64,000 nucleotides of DNA from Pollutimonas bauzanensis (GTDB lineage Bacteria; Pseudomonadota; Gammaproteobacteria; Burkholderiales; Burkholderiaceae_B). Both the position numbers and the translations under genes were made by a program. Location: the NCBI RefSeq assembly GCF_900129885.1, contig NZ_FQXE01000013.1, positions 1 through 64,000 of the forward strand, given 5' to 3'. The notes beneath the pieces are model-generated. The model worked only from the letters and a program-made list of their open reading frames with translations, was not told where the DNA came from and did no database searches. Shown here piece by piece: positions 33,957 to 42,541 of the stretch; positions within the stretch are counted from its first letter, which is position 1; every line of letters starts with the position of its first letter.

Positions 33957-35351
33957 ATGAACACTACAAGCAACCCCCGGTCGATCACCGTTCCGCAGCA
34001 GAAGATCCCCTTGCTGCTCGAGGCCGACATCGTGGTCGTGGGCGGCGGTACCACCGGCCCCTTTGCCGCGATATCGGCAGCGCGCCGCGGGAAGAAGGTC
34101 GTGATGATCGAACGCTTTGGCTCGCTTGGCGGCAATCTTACCCTGGGCTTGAACACCAAGCCGTCCGGCGCCCTTATAGGGGGTCTTCCGCTGGAAATCT
34201 GGAACCTCGCCCGCTCAACCGGCGGCGCGGGCGCCGACTACATGGCCATGTCCAAGACCGGCGGGGTAAAAATCGCCTCGCCGTGCGATCCGGAGATCAT
34301 GAAGATTCTCCTGACCCGCCTGTGTGTCGAGTCGGGTGTCCAGATATTGTTCGAAACATTCGTGTCCGCGCCCGTGGTGGAGGACGGCTCTATTACCGGC
34401 GTCATCATCGAAAGCAAGGCCGGCCGCCAATTCATAAGCGCCAAAGTCGTGATCGACTGTTCCGCGGATGCCGACATTGCGGTCCAGGCCAAGGTGCCGT
34501 TCGTCATGGGGGCCGGCGACAGCGACGCCACGATGCAGCCGGTGTCGATGTACTACACAATGAACGGCGTCGATGTGAAGCGTCTTGCCGAATGGGCGCG
34601 CACGTGCGACGACATCCCCGCGCGAGCAATTCCGGATAACGACAAGGATCTGCAATATGGCTTGTGGCTGACCGGCTTCAACGGCATGCTAAGGCAGTTC
34701 GAGGCCGATACCGGCACCAGCCTGCAGCGCGACAATATCACCTTGAAAACGGCAAATGGGCTGATGTATATCAACGCAACGCGCGTGCTCGGCGTGGACA
34801 TTTTTTCGCCGGTCGAATTCACCGCGGCCATTGTGGAATGCTACCGGCAAATCGAAGCCGTCAGCGAGTTTCTGCGTACTCGGGTGCCGGGTTTTGAGCA
34901 GGCCCATATAGGTCAGATCGCGCCGGTGCTCGGCGTGCGCGAAACACGACACATCCGTGGCGAATATACGCTGACGGGTCCTGATGCGCTGGAAGGCAAA
35001 CGTTTTGAGGACAGCATCGCCGCCGATGCCTCGGCGCTGGACATTCACGACCCTAAAGGCGGCGATGTCGATTTCCGCGGCATGCAGCCTTACGAAATTC
35101 CCTATGGCTGCCTGGTGCCTTTGGGCGTAGAGCAATTGCTCGTCGCCGGGCGCTGCATTTCAGCCGACCATACCGCGCACGCCCGCTCGCGCAACATGCC
35201 GGCTTGCATGGCAACCGGCCAGGCGGCTGGCATCGCGGCGGCCGTCGCGCTGGATGAAGGCGTATCGGTGCGCGATGTGCCTGTCCGTATGGTGCAGGAG
35301 GTATTGCGGTCGATCGGGATGCCCTTGCATGCCGAAGAGATCTTTTCCTAG
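33957..35351 (+). CDS. FAD-dependent oxidoreductase, paralogue of 31761
   Basis: 464 residues. EADIVVVGGGTTGPFAAISA (about 22-41) is the FAD-binding start, followed by ERFGSLGGNLTLG. IDCSADADIAVQAKV, MQPVSMYYTMNGVD, GVRETRHIRGEYTL and LLVAGRCISADHTAHARSRN align block by block with the oxidoreductase at 31761. GGAG precedes ATG 33957. It has its own upstream palindrome, 160 bases after the isomerase, so it may be transcribed separately. Confidence 0.9.
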   Translation: MNTTSNPRSITVPQQKIPLLLEADIVVVGGGTTGPFAAISAARRGKKVVMIERFGSLGGNLTLGLNTKPSGALIGGLPLEIWNLARSTGGAGADYMAMSKTGGVKIASPCDPEIMKILLTRLCVESGVQILFETFVSAPVVEDGSITGVIIESKAGRQFISAKVVIDCSADADIAVQAKVPFVMGAGDSDATMQPVSMYYTMNGVDVKRLAEWARTCDDIPARAIPDNDKDLQYGLWLTGFNGMLRQFEADTGTSLQRDNITLKTANGLMYINATRVLGVDIFSPVEFTAAIVECYRQIEAVSEFLRTRVPGFEQAHIGQIAPVLGVRETRHIRGEYTLTGPDALEGKRFEDSIAADASALDIHDPKGGDVDFRGMQPYEIPYGCLVPLGVEQLLVAGRCISADHTAHARSRNMPACMATGQAAGIAAAVALDEGVSVRDVPVRMVQEVLRSIGMPLHAEEIFS

Positions 35352-35380
35352 GCGCTACAGCGGGATTCGAAAGGGGGACT

Positions 35381-35399
35381 GGGGAAGGTCAGCTTCCCC
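35381..35399. terminator. Hairpin between convergent genes
   Basis: GGGGAAG (35381-35387) and CTTCCCC (35393-35399) form a perfect 7-bp stem with a 5-base loop, about 30 bases after the FAD oxidoreductase stop and overlapping the stop codon of the convergent iclR gene. No T run on either side. Confidence 0.35.
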
Positions 35400-36279
35400 G
35401 GTAACCGAGCCCGGACGATATGGCGGCCGCGGCGCTCAGCACTTCATCCTTGAGTCGTCCTTCCTGCTCTTGCATGATGCTGAGCGACTCATAATCCGAT
35501 ACGTTGACGCCGGCGACGATGCGCCCGCTTTGATCGCGCACGGGCGCAGCCACGCTTGCAATGCCTTGCGAATACTCGGACCGGTACGAAACGTAACCAG
35601 CGGCGCGTTCCCGTTCGAGGTCGCGGCATAACGCCTCGACCGTGTCGGGCGTGTCGGGACTGAACTTTTGCATTTCGATGCCGCGGTAAAGTTCGTGCAG
35701 GGCCTCGGGCTGCATGTCAAACAACAGCACCCGTCCGATCGACGTGGCATGCGCGGGCATGCGGATACCCGCGGGAACATGATTGCGCAAACGATGCTTG
35801 GAAGGCGCGCTAAGGATATAGACCACTTCCGTCCCATCGCGCACGCCCATGTGGGCCGAAGCGTCCATGCGATCGCGCAGGCCTTCCAGGACAGGCTGGC
35901 CGATTTCCACCAGATCCAGCGAGCCTAGATACTCAAACCCCAGCGACAGCACATTGAGCCCCAATTGAAATGCGCTGGAATGGGGTGTGCGCTGCAGGAA
36001 GCCGTCGGCTTCAAGCGTATAGGCGAGCCGGAAAGCCGTTGCGCGCGATACGCGCAGTTCGCGTACCATTTCAGGCACCGATATCACACGCCGCCGCGTG
36101 TTGAAAAGGCGTAGCATCGCCAAGCCCCGCCGCAATCCGGGTACGATGTAGCGCTCGTTTTCGCCGCTTGCGGCACCGCCCGGTTTCTGGCTTTGGGCTG
36201 TTGGGTCCGCCGACGCCTTTTGGACGCTTCCGGGAGGCTTTGGAACCTTTGGGGTGGCCTGGCTGGTCTTTGCTGTCAC
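35389..36279 (-). CDS. IclR family regulator of the ABC-FAD cluster
   Basis: About 296 residues. After a proline- and lysine-rich N-terminal tail of some 40 residues comes the helix-turn-helix RRGLAMLRLFNTRRRVISVPEMVRELRV and SRATAFRLAYTLEADGF, then the IclR effector domain with HMGVRDGTEVVYIL and VSYRSEYSQGIASVAAPV. The start is uncertain: the frame is open to 36543, no ribosome site is clear, and GTG 36279 gives a normal length. It converges with the FAD oxidoreductase and is likely its regulator. Confidence 0.82.
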   Translation of the reverse strand: MTAKTSQATPKVPKPPGSVQKASADPTAQSQKPGGAASGENERYIVPGLRRGLAMLRLFNTRRRVISVPEMVRELRVSRATAFRLAYTLEADGFLQRTPHSSAFQLGLNVLSLGFEYLGSLDLVEIGQPVLEGLRDRMDASAHMGVRDGTEVVYILSAPSKHRLRNHVPAGIRMPAHATSIGRVLLFDMQPEALHELYRGIEMQKFSPDTPDTVEALCRDLERERAAGYVSYRSEYSQGIASVAAPVRDQSGRIVAGVNVSDYESLSIMQEQEGRLKDEVLSAAAAISSGLGYRGS

Positions 36280-36747
36280 GTTTTTGGGGCCGTTTTCACA
36301 GGTGGAGTGGCGCTGGGAGGCATATAGGCAGTCATATTCAAAAATTGTATTACACATGGCCGGAATCGGCCAGGCCAGTTTGGCAGCAACCACGCTTTTA
36401 GCGTCCAGCGGCCGACGCAGCGCTTTTTTGAAGGGTGCGAAGATCGGGGCCGTACGCAAATCAAGGACATTCCGGAGCGCGACTGCCAGGCTTTCAAGCG
36501 CCTTGTCGAGAAGCTGGGGATTGCTTGCTGGCCCGCTGCCCACCTCGGGCCGGCGTTGTGCCGTTCAGCGCCATTTGCTCAGTACGGACGCCAGGCGGGC
36601 AATCCCGCCGCGGCCGTTCTTCATCGATCTTTTTCAGTGTCCGGAACGTCGATCCCGTGTTTTCACCGGCGGAGCGGATGGGGGGCCACCGGCGGGCGCC
36701 AGCGCGTGCGCGTCGCCTTGCGCATTGTGAGCAACAATGAATAGGGC
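36280..36747. other. Long upstream region of the iclR gene, no gene recognised
   Basis: About 470 bases. The iclR frame stays open for 88 further codons but those residues show no domain. An AT-rich patch near 36330-36360 could be its promoter. A CATTGT/ACAATG hairpin (36723-36739) follows the small gene at 36748. Other frames overlap and look non-coding. Confidence 0.5.
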
Positions 36748-36927
36748 TTAAAACCCGCACATCGACATGAAGTTGGCCCACTGGATTTGCATCTGCGGCG
36801 TGAGGTAGCCCGCGAACGAGAGCGCCAGCACCACGGCCAGCGCCAGCCCGCCGGCGATGCGCCCCAGGCGCAGGCGCCGGGCGGGCCTCACTGTTGTCCC
36901 GATACCGCTGGAAAGGTTTGTGGACAT
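36748..36927 (-). CDS. Small single-helix membrane protein after the MFS gene
   Basis: 59 residues from MSTNLSSG, with a basic patch (RPARRLRLGR) before one hydrophobic helix (about 28-42) and a polar end. It begins 28 bases after the stop of the MFS gene at 36955, in the same direction, so co-transcription is likely. No family recognised; it may assist or anchor the transporter. Confidence 0.55.
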   Translation of the reverse strand: MSTNLSSGIGTTVRPARRLRLGRIAGGLALAVVLALSFAGYLTPQMQIQWANFMSMCGF

Positions 36928-36954
36928 ATGCGTCACCCTGTCGGAAAGTTTGCG

Positions 36955-38163
36955 TCAGGCCGCCGCCGGGGCGGCGAGCGTCTGCTCCTTGATGGGCAGG
37001 CACAACACGGCGGCGACCACCGCCAGCACGATGCCAGTCCACCACACCATTGTATAGCCACCTGTGGCCTGGTAGACATAGCCGCCCATCCATACGCCGA
37101 TGAAGCTGCCGACCTGATGCCCCAGGAAGGCAATGCCCGACAATGTGGCGGCATAGCGCAGGCCATAGATCTGTCCGATGAGGCCTTGGGTCAGAGGCAC
37201 GGTACCCAGCCAGAACAGGCCCATCCATGCGGCAAACACATAGGCGACGAGAGGTGTCAAGGGGACGGCGAGCAGGAATATGATGCCGAACGCCCGCAAA
37301 AAATATACGGCCGCCAGCAGCGTCTTCTTGCTGTAGCGCCCGCCCAGCTTGCCCGCATAGATGCAGCCCGCTACGTTGAACAGCCCGATCAAGGCAATTG
37401 CCATGGCGCCATTGGCGGCAGTCAGGCCGCCGTCGGCCAGGTAGGCGGGCAGATGCAGCGTGATGAAGGCGGTGTGGAAACCGCAAACGGCATAGCTCCA
37501 GAACAGGAAATGGAAGGAGCGGTGGGCAAGCGCCTGGCGTATGGCGCTGCCCAGGCTATGGGTGCCTGCGGGGGAGTCGGGACGGCCCTTGAGGAATACG
37601 GCCAAAGGCAAACCGGCCGCGACGAACATCGACAGCACCCACAGCGCGCCCGTCCAGTCCATGGTCGAAATCAGTAGCTGGCCTGTCGGCACGATGGCGA
37701 ACTGGCCCAAAGAGCCGCCCGCGCTTGCAATGCCCATGGCCGTGCTGCGATAGGCGGGCGGAACCGCGCGCGCCACTACCGGAAGAATGACGGGAAAGGT
37801 GGTCCCTGCCTGTCCCAGGCCGACCAAGAGTCCCGCCGTCAGGTATAGGCTCATTTCATCGCTCGATAAGCGCACCCCGATCATGCCCAGCGCATAGAGC
37901 GCAGCTCCCAGCGCTATGGTGCGGCCCGCGCCCCAGCGGTCGGCCAGCATCCCCATGAAAATCGCGCCTACGCCCCAGACGAGGTTTTGAATGGCGAAGG
38001 CCAGCGAAAAGACGTCGCGGCCCCATCCGTGTTCCAGGCCCATCGGTTGCATGAACAGACCGAACGTTGCCCGCACGCCCAGGGACAGCAGCACGATGAA
38101 AGCGCCGATATACAGTGTGCGCAGATAGGGTGGTTGTGCTTGGATCGTCATAGGAATGGACAT
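36955..38163 (-). CDS. MFS transporter (monocarboxylate/oxalate-formate type)
   Basis: 402 residues, 12 hydrophobic segments. The first loop has VRATFGLFMQPMGLEHGWGRD and the motif-A-like FMGMLADRWGAGRTIALG. This layout fits MFS proteins related to monocarboxylate and oxalate/formate carriers, importing a small organic acid. ATG 38163 is used; an in-frame ATG at 38151 is possible. It is transcribed leftward, followed by a small membrane-protein gene. Confidence 0.88.
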   Translation of the reverse strand: MSIPMTIQAQPPYLRTLYIGAFIVLLSLGVRATFGLFMQPMGLEHGWGRDVFSLAFAIQNLVWGVGAIFMGMLADRWGAGRTIALGAALYALGMIGVRLSSDEMSLYLTAGLLVGLGQAGTTFPVILPVVARAVPPAYRSTAMGIASAGGSLGQFAIVPTGQLLISTMDWTGALWVLSMFVAAGLPLAVFLKGRPDSPAGTHSLGSAIRQALAHRSFHFLFWSYAVCGFHTAFITLHLPAYLADGGLTAANGAMAIALIGLFNVAGCIYAGKLGGRYSKKTLLAAVYFLRAFGIIFLLAVPLTPLVAYVFAAWMGLFWLGTVPLTQGLIGQIYGLRYAATLSGIAFLGHQVGSFIGVWMGGYVYQATGGYTMVWWTGIVLAVVAAVLCLPIKEQTLAAPAAA

Positions 38164-38214
38164 TGCGTGACGTTGGCAGGATGGCGTCCTGTGCGCTTAG
38201 CGCATAGTAGCACT

Positions 38215-38244
38215 GGCTGCGGCGAGCGCGGCCAGGCCGCAGCC
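38215..38244 (-). terminator. Hairpin after the GGDEF gene
   Basis: Perfect 9-bp arms GGCTGCGGC (38215-38223) and GCCGCAGCC (38236-38244), 12-base loop, beginning two bases after the GGDEF stop codon on the minus strand. No T run, so it may be rho-assisted or protect the 3' end. Confidence 0.4.
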
Positions 38245-38246
38245 CG

Positions 38247-39596
38247 TCACCGGACTGGAGAGCCAACATTACCGTTTTTTTCGGAATACATGGCTTTGTC
38301 GGCGTGATTGAGGAGTTGCTGCTCGTCGCTGCCATGCTCGGGATAGAGCGCGATGCCGATGCTGGGCACGATGTTCAGGCTGTGGCCGTCCATGGTGCAA
38401 GGGCGGTTCAGCGCGCGGCGGATTTTTTCCGCCACCAGCGCGGCTTGCCGCGGCGATGCGACATGCTGGAGCAGCACCACAAATTCGTCGCCGCCGACGC
38501 GGGCGACGGTGTCCGATTCGCGCACGCACTGCGTCAAGCGCCTGGCAACCTCCTGCAGCAACAGGTCTCCGGCGCGATGGCCCAGCGTGTCGTTGACCTG
38601 TTTGAATTCGTCCAGATCGATGTAAAGCAGGGAGAAACGTCCTTGTTCGCGCCGCGCTGTGGACAGCGCGACTTTCAGGCGGTCGTACAGGAATCCGCGG
38701 TTGGGAAGATCGGTCAGTTGATCATACTGCGCCATGTGCTGCAGCCGGACTTGCATTTGCTGACGCTCGATGACGGTGGCGATCTGCGTCGAGACGAATT
38801 GCAGCAGTTCCTGGTCTTTTTCGCTGTAGCAAACGCCGCCCGGATAGCTTTTGACCGCCAGCACACCGATCGTGCCTTTATGCGATTTGAGCGGCACGCC
38901 CAGCCAGCAGATCGGATCCGGGCCGGCGCAGACTTGCAGTTCTTCCAGGCGAGCGGCCACGGTATCGGGAGTCAGCAGCAGCGGCTGCCCGGTACGGATG
39001 ATTTCCGCGCAGAGCGTTCCGGAGGCCGGCTGGGATGGCTTGGCCGTCCGCTCGTATTCATCCACATGGTGTGGGAAACTCAGTTGGTCTGTTTCCTCGT
39101 CGTACAGCGCGACGGAGAAATTATCCGCTGGCAGGAGCGTGCCGACGATCTGATGGATGCGCCGAAACAACGCCAGCAGATCCTCGGCGGCGTACGCGGC
39201 TTCGGAAATGGAATACAGCGCAGCTTGCTTGGACTCGGCCCGCTTGCGTTCGGTGATGTCGCGCGCAACCCCGATGCGCAATTGGTCGGCCGGCGACCAG
39301 CGCGCCGACCACATGATATGGACGATTTGCCCGTCCTTGCGGATATAGCGGTTCTCAAAATGCAATTGAGGGCTGCCGGACATGACATCGCCCACCGATT
39401 TGCGGGTCGGTTCGCGATCTTCTGGCGCCATCATGTCGAACATGTTCTTGCCGACCATTTCTTGCGGCGTATACCCGAAAATGCGCTCGCACGCGGCACT
39501 GGCAAAAACGATACGGGCGCCGGCATCGACCGCGAAGACCGCATCCATCAGGAGGTCGATGAAGCTGGCCAGCGGCGTGTGCGGTGTCGTTGCCAT
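38247..39596 (-). CDS. PAS-GAF-GGDEF diguanylate cyclase
   Basis: 449 residues. The N-terminal PAS domain (about 10-120) ends with the PAC-like GVARDITERKRAE. A GAF domain (about 130-280) covers CWLGVPLKSHKGTIGVLAVK. The catalytic GGDEF at 368-372 is intact, with the inhibitory I-site RESD at 359-362, five residues before it. It makes cyclic di-GMP in response to a PAS or GAF signal. No membrane helix is seen, so it is cytoplasmic. No EAL or HD-GYP domain accompanies it. Confidence 0.93.
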   Translation of the reverse strand: MATTPHTPLASFIDLLMDAVFAVDAGARIVFASAACERIFGYTPQEMVGKNMFDMMAPEDREPTRKSVGDVMSGSPQLHFENRYIRKDGQIVHIMWSARWSPADQLRIGVARDITERKRAESKQAALYSISEAAYAAEDLLALFRRIHQIVGTLLPADNFSVALYDEETDQLSFPHHVDEYERTAKPSQPASGTLCAEIIRTGQPLLLTPDTVAARLEELQVCAGPDPICWLGVPLKSHKGTIGVLAVKSYPGGVCYSEKDQELLQFVSTQIATVIERQQMQVRLQHMAQYDQLTDLPNRGFLYDRLKVALSTARREQGRFSLLYIDLDEFKQVNDTLGHRAGDLLLQEVARRLTQCVRESDTVARVGGDEFVVLLQHVASPRQAALVAEKIRRALNRPCTMDGHSLNIVPSIGIALYPEHGSDEQQLLNHADKAMYSEKNGNVGSPVR

Positions 39597-39771
39597 GGGT
39601 GAATTTATGATGTCCCGGTCAAGTCAAGCGCATTATGGCATCAACTACCATGGAATGGGCGCCAATGGCGAAACGGCGCTTCAGGCCGGGCATTGCCATT
39701 TCGGCGCTGATCGTAAAGATCAGCGCGAAAAACCGCTTTCTTGCGAACTTCCGGGCGGTATCCGCCAGTTT

Positions 39772-40530
39772 CTATGGCTTGGCAGCGGTTAGCGCTTTTT
39801 CAAAGCTTTGTATATCGCTGGTCCATCCGAAGAAGGTTTCTATATTGTAAATGGCCGCCTGAAAGGTAAAGGAGGGCCCGGCGTGTGTCGTGGCGTCCTG
39901 CAGCAGGACGCAGAAGTATTCCAGATGGTAGGCATCGCGCAGCGTCGATTCGACGCAAACATTCGTCGCGATTCCCGTGAACACCAGCGTCCGGATTCCC
40001 CGCGCCCGAAGCGTGCTGTCCAGCGTGGAATTGAAGAAGCCGCTATAGCGGGTTTTTGCGACCACGATGTCATTTGGATGCGGTTGCAGCTCATCCACCA
40101 ATGCGTAATCCCATCCCCCCTTGGCCAGCAGCGTGCCATCGATCCCGGCATGCTGGCGCATGGTGCGCAGGGCGTTGGACTTGTGCCAGTTGGGCGAGCC
40201 CGGGCCGCCCGCTTCGATATAGCCCGCGTCCCATCCATTTTGCAGATAGACAACCTGGATGGCCGCGGCTCGCGCAATTTCAATCGCCCGCTTGGCGCCG
40301 GCGACGGCATCCTGCGCGAGGGAAACATCAAATCCGGCGGTTTCCATATAACCGCCTTTCGATACATAGGCGTTCTGCATATCCACCACCATCAATGCCG
40401 TGGATGATGGATCGAAGAGCAAGTCTTGAGGCCTGGCGGTCAGCCGGGCAGGTGCTGCGGAAATATGCTGTGGTTTGCCCACGCGCTGCGCATCGCTGGC
40501 TGGGTTGATTCGTTTATTCGGTTGTTTCAT
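39772..40530 (-). CDS. RutB-like ureidoacrylate/isochorismatase-type amidohydrolase
   Basis: 252 residues, slightly longer than RutB because of a tail of about 30 residues. The Asp50-Lys159-Cys192 triad sits in [17 protein letters not shown] and [12 protein letters not shown]. The loops [19 protein letters not shown] and [15 protein letters not shown] are those of RutB, which hydrolyses ureidoacrylate in pyrimidine degradation. The other rut genes are absent, so the natural substrate may be a related carbamate or ureide. It lies between the GGDEF gene and a Bug receptor gene. Confidence 0.85.
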   Translation of the reverse strand: MKQPNKRINPASDAQRVGKPQHISAAPARLTARPQDLLFDPSSTALMVVDMQNAYVSKGGYMETAGFDVSLAQDAVAGAKRAIEIARAAAIQVVYLQNGWDAGYIEAGGPGSPNWHKSNALRTMRQHAGIDGTLLAKGGWDYALVDELQPHPNDIVVAKTRYSGFFNSTLDSTLRARGIRTLVFTGIATNVCVESTLRDAYHLEYFCVLLQDATTHAGPSFTFQAAIYNIETFFGWTSDIQSFEKALTAAKP

Positions 40531-40646
40531 GGCGTGAAAACTCGGCGTGTGAAGGATCCGACAGCCATTGGTTGATGGGTATCGGATCCGGTGCTATGGC
40601 AGGCGTCCTGCTGCCGCGACAATAAAAATTATGCCTGGCTCTGGCT

Positions 40647-41642
40647 TCAAGAGTCCAGTTTATCGAGCCCCGCGGCATCGATGCGCTGCTGCAGAATCCG
40701 GCGGCTCTCCATGATGAAGTCGTGATACTGGGCCGGTGTTTCACTGAACAGCTGTATGGACAACGACTCGGCAGCGTATTTGATAAGGTCGGGACCTTTT
40801 ACCGCCGTCGCGACGGCTTCGAAAATTTCCTTCCTGACTTCGGGCGACACGGCCGCAGGCGCGGCGATGCCCAGGGTGTATCCGGTGTCCAGGTTGTCGA
40901 ATCCGAGCTCGCGGAAGGTCGGAACGTCAGGCGCGTTGGACAGGCGCTTCTCGCCCGACACGACCAGGACTTTTACCTGGCCCTTGTTGATGAAGCCGAT
41001 GCTGGACGGGATGATATTGCCGAAAAGAATCTGAATCTCCCCGCCCAGCAGTCCCAGCATGGCCGGCCCTTGCCCCGCGAAGGGGACATGGACCATGTCG
41101 AGATCGAACTGTCTGGATAGCCAGGACAGGCCGAGATTTGTCGAGTTCGCCACGCCATAGGACCCGTAGAACGTTTTGCCCCGGTTCTTCTTCGCGTATT
41201 CGACAAACTCCTTGAAGGAGTTGACGGGAGTTTCGGCGTTGACGAACAATGCGAACGGACTCATCGCGAAACGCGTGATAGGCGCCAAATCCTTGTCCGG
41301 ATTATAGGTAAGGTGGTTGTATAGCAAGGGATTCAACTGGAATGTCGAATCAGAGGCAAAGAGCAGGGTGTAGCCATCCGCGGGAGACCTGGCTACAAGT
41401 GAAGCGGCAATGGATTCGCTGGCGCCCGGGCGATTGTCGACGATGACTTTCTGCTTCCATATCCCGGACAGCTTTTGCGCAAGGGCGCGGGCCATGCCGT
41501 CGGTTCCTCCGCCGGGGGCGTAAGGTACGATCAAACGCACGGGTTTATCCGGATAAGAGCCTTCCCGCGCCAAGGCGCCGCCCGCGATGGTGAAACTCAG
41601 AATGGTGAAGAGGCCTATCAGCCAGTTTCTGTAAGGTATCAT
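40647..41642 (-). CDS. Bug-type periplasmic solute-binding receptor (TTT family)
   Basis: 331 residues. After the signal sequence (LFTILSFTIAGGALA) comes YPDKPVRLIVPYAPGGGTDG, VIVDNRPGASE, VHVPFAGQGPAMLGLLGGEI and VKVLVVSGEKR, the Bug pattern. ATG 41642 has GGAGA six bases upstream; a longer frame exists. It is divergent from an iclR gene 85 bases away, its probable regulator, and followed after about 120 bases by the RutB-like gene in the same direction. No TctAB partners. Confidence 0.92.
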   Translation of the reverse strand: MIPYRNWLIGLFTILSFTIAGGALAREGSYPDKPVRLIVPYAPGGGTDGMARALAQKLSGIWKQKVIVDNRPGASESIAASLVARSPADGYTLLFASDSTFQLNPLLYNHLTYNPDKDLAPITRFAMSPFALFVNAETPVNSFKEFVEYAKKNRGKTFYGSYGVANSTNLGLSWLSRQFDLDMVHVPFAGQGPAMLGLLGGEIQILFGNIIPSSIGFINKGQVKVLVVSGEKRLSNAPDVPTFRELGFDNLDTGYTLGIAAPAAVSPEVRKEIFEAVATAVKGPDLIKYAAESLSIQLFSETPAQYHDFIMESRRILQQRIDAAGLDKLDS

Positions 41643-41727
41643 GCGTGTCTCCTGCATTGCTATTTGCTGCTCAAGAATGAATGCCGACGGGTGTCGGCGC
41701 CATGGAATCAAAAAAAAGGGGACAGGT

Positions 41728-42483
41728 ATGGGATCCTACGAGCCAGTGGTCGCTTTGATGCGTGGCCTCGAGATCTTGCGCTGCCTGAACGAGGAGGGGG
41801 CCGCCACGGTCGGTCAACTGCACGCCAGGACCGGATTCGCCAAGCCAACCATCGTGCGCATCCTGGAAACCCTGATTCATACGGGATACGTACAGGCATT
41901 GGGGGCGGAGCGCAGGTATGCCGTCACGGCGGGCGTGCTGGCCTTGTCCAACGGCTATGACGCCCAGACGCGCCTTCTCGATGTGGCCTGTCCCATCCTG
42001 GACACCTACCGCCAGGCCTTGGGCTGGCCGATAGAGCTCGGCGTCTTCGATACCGATACGATGGTCATTCTGAACACCAGCCGCGAACCCGGCTTTTTGT
42101 CCATCAATCGCAGGCCTGGTTCTCGCGTTCCGGTGCTGCGCACGGCGCTTGGCAGGGCGTACCTGGCTGCCCTGGCTCCGGAGGTATTGGAAAAGGTGTT
42201 GTCCCGGCTTTCGGCCAAACCAGGCGCCGACTTTGATCTGGCCCGGCAAGCCGCGGACGTGCACGCCATGCTGTCGGCTACCCGTCGACGGGGATATTCG
42301 GTAGCGGATACCGAAACGCTCAGCAATGGGCGGGCGCTTGCCTGCGCCATAAGGCATAACGGCCTTCCGGTGGCGAGCGTCAATATCGTGGTCCATGTGT
42401 CGGCAATGTCTTTGAGTGAGCTTGAGGAGAAATTTGGCGGGCCGATTCAGTCCATTGCGCAAGAAATTGCAAAGGTTCTCTAG
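41728..42483 (+). CDS. IclR family transcriptional regulator
   Basis: 251 residues, standard IclR size. The N-terminal winged helix holds LMRGLEILRCLNEEGAATVG, ARTGFAKPTIVRILETLIHTGYV, and the effector domain follows with VPVLRTALGRAYLAAL. AAAGGGGACAGG precedes ATG 41728. Divergent from the Bug receptor at 40647, which suggests control of that gene and the RutB-like gene after it by a small acid. Confidence 0.92.
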   Translation: MGSYEPVVALMRGLEILRCLNEEGAATVGQLHARTGFAKPTIVRILETLIHTGYVQALGAERRYAVTAGVLALSNGYDAQTRLLDVACPILDTYRQALGWPIELGVFDTDTMVILNTSREPGFLSINRRPGSRVPVLRTALGRAYLAALAPEVLEKVLSRLSAKPGADFDLARQAADVHAMLSATRRRGYSVADTETLSNGRALACAIRHNGLPVASVNIVVHVSAMSLSELEEKFGGPIQSIAQEIAKVL

Positions 42484-42541
42484 CGCATCGATGCGCTATG
42501 TGCCGCCTGCCGATGACCGGCGCCGTCCCGCGCCGCTCCGG

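Noticed and set aside
38304-39602. 432-codon plus-strand ORF opposite the GGDEF protein
   Set aside because: The minus-strand frame has PAS, GAF and GGDEF motifs; this frame has none.
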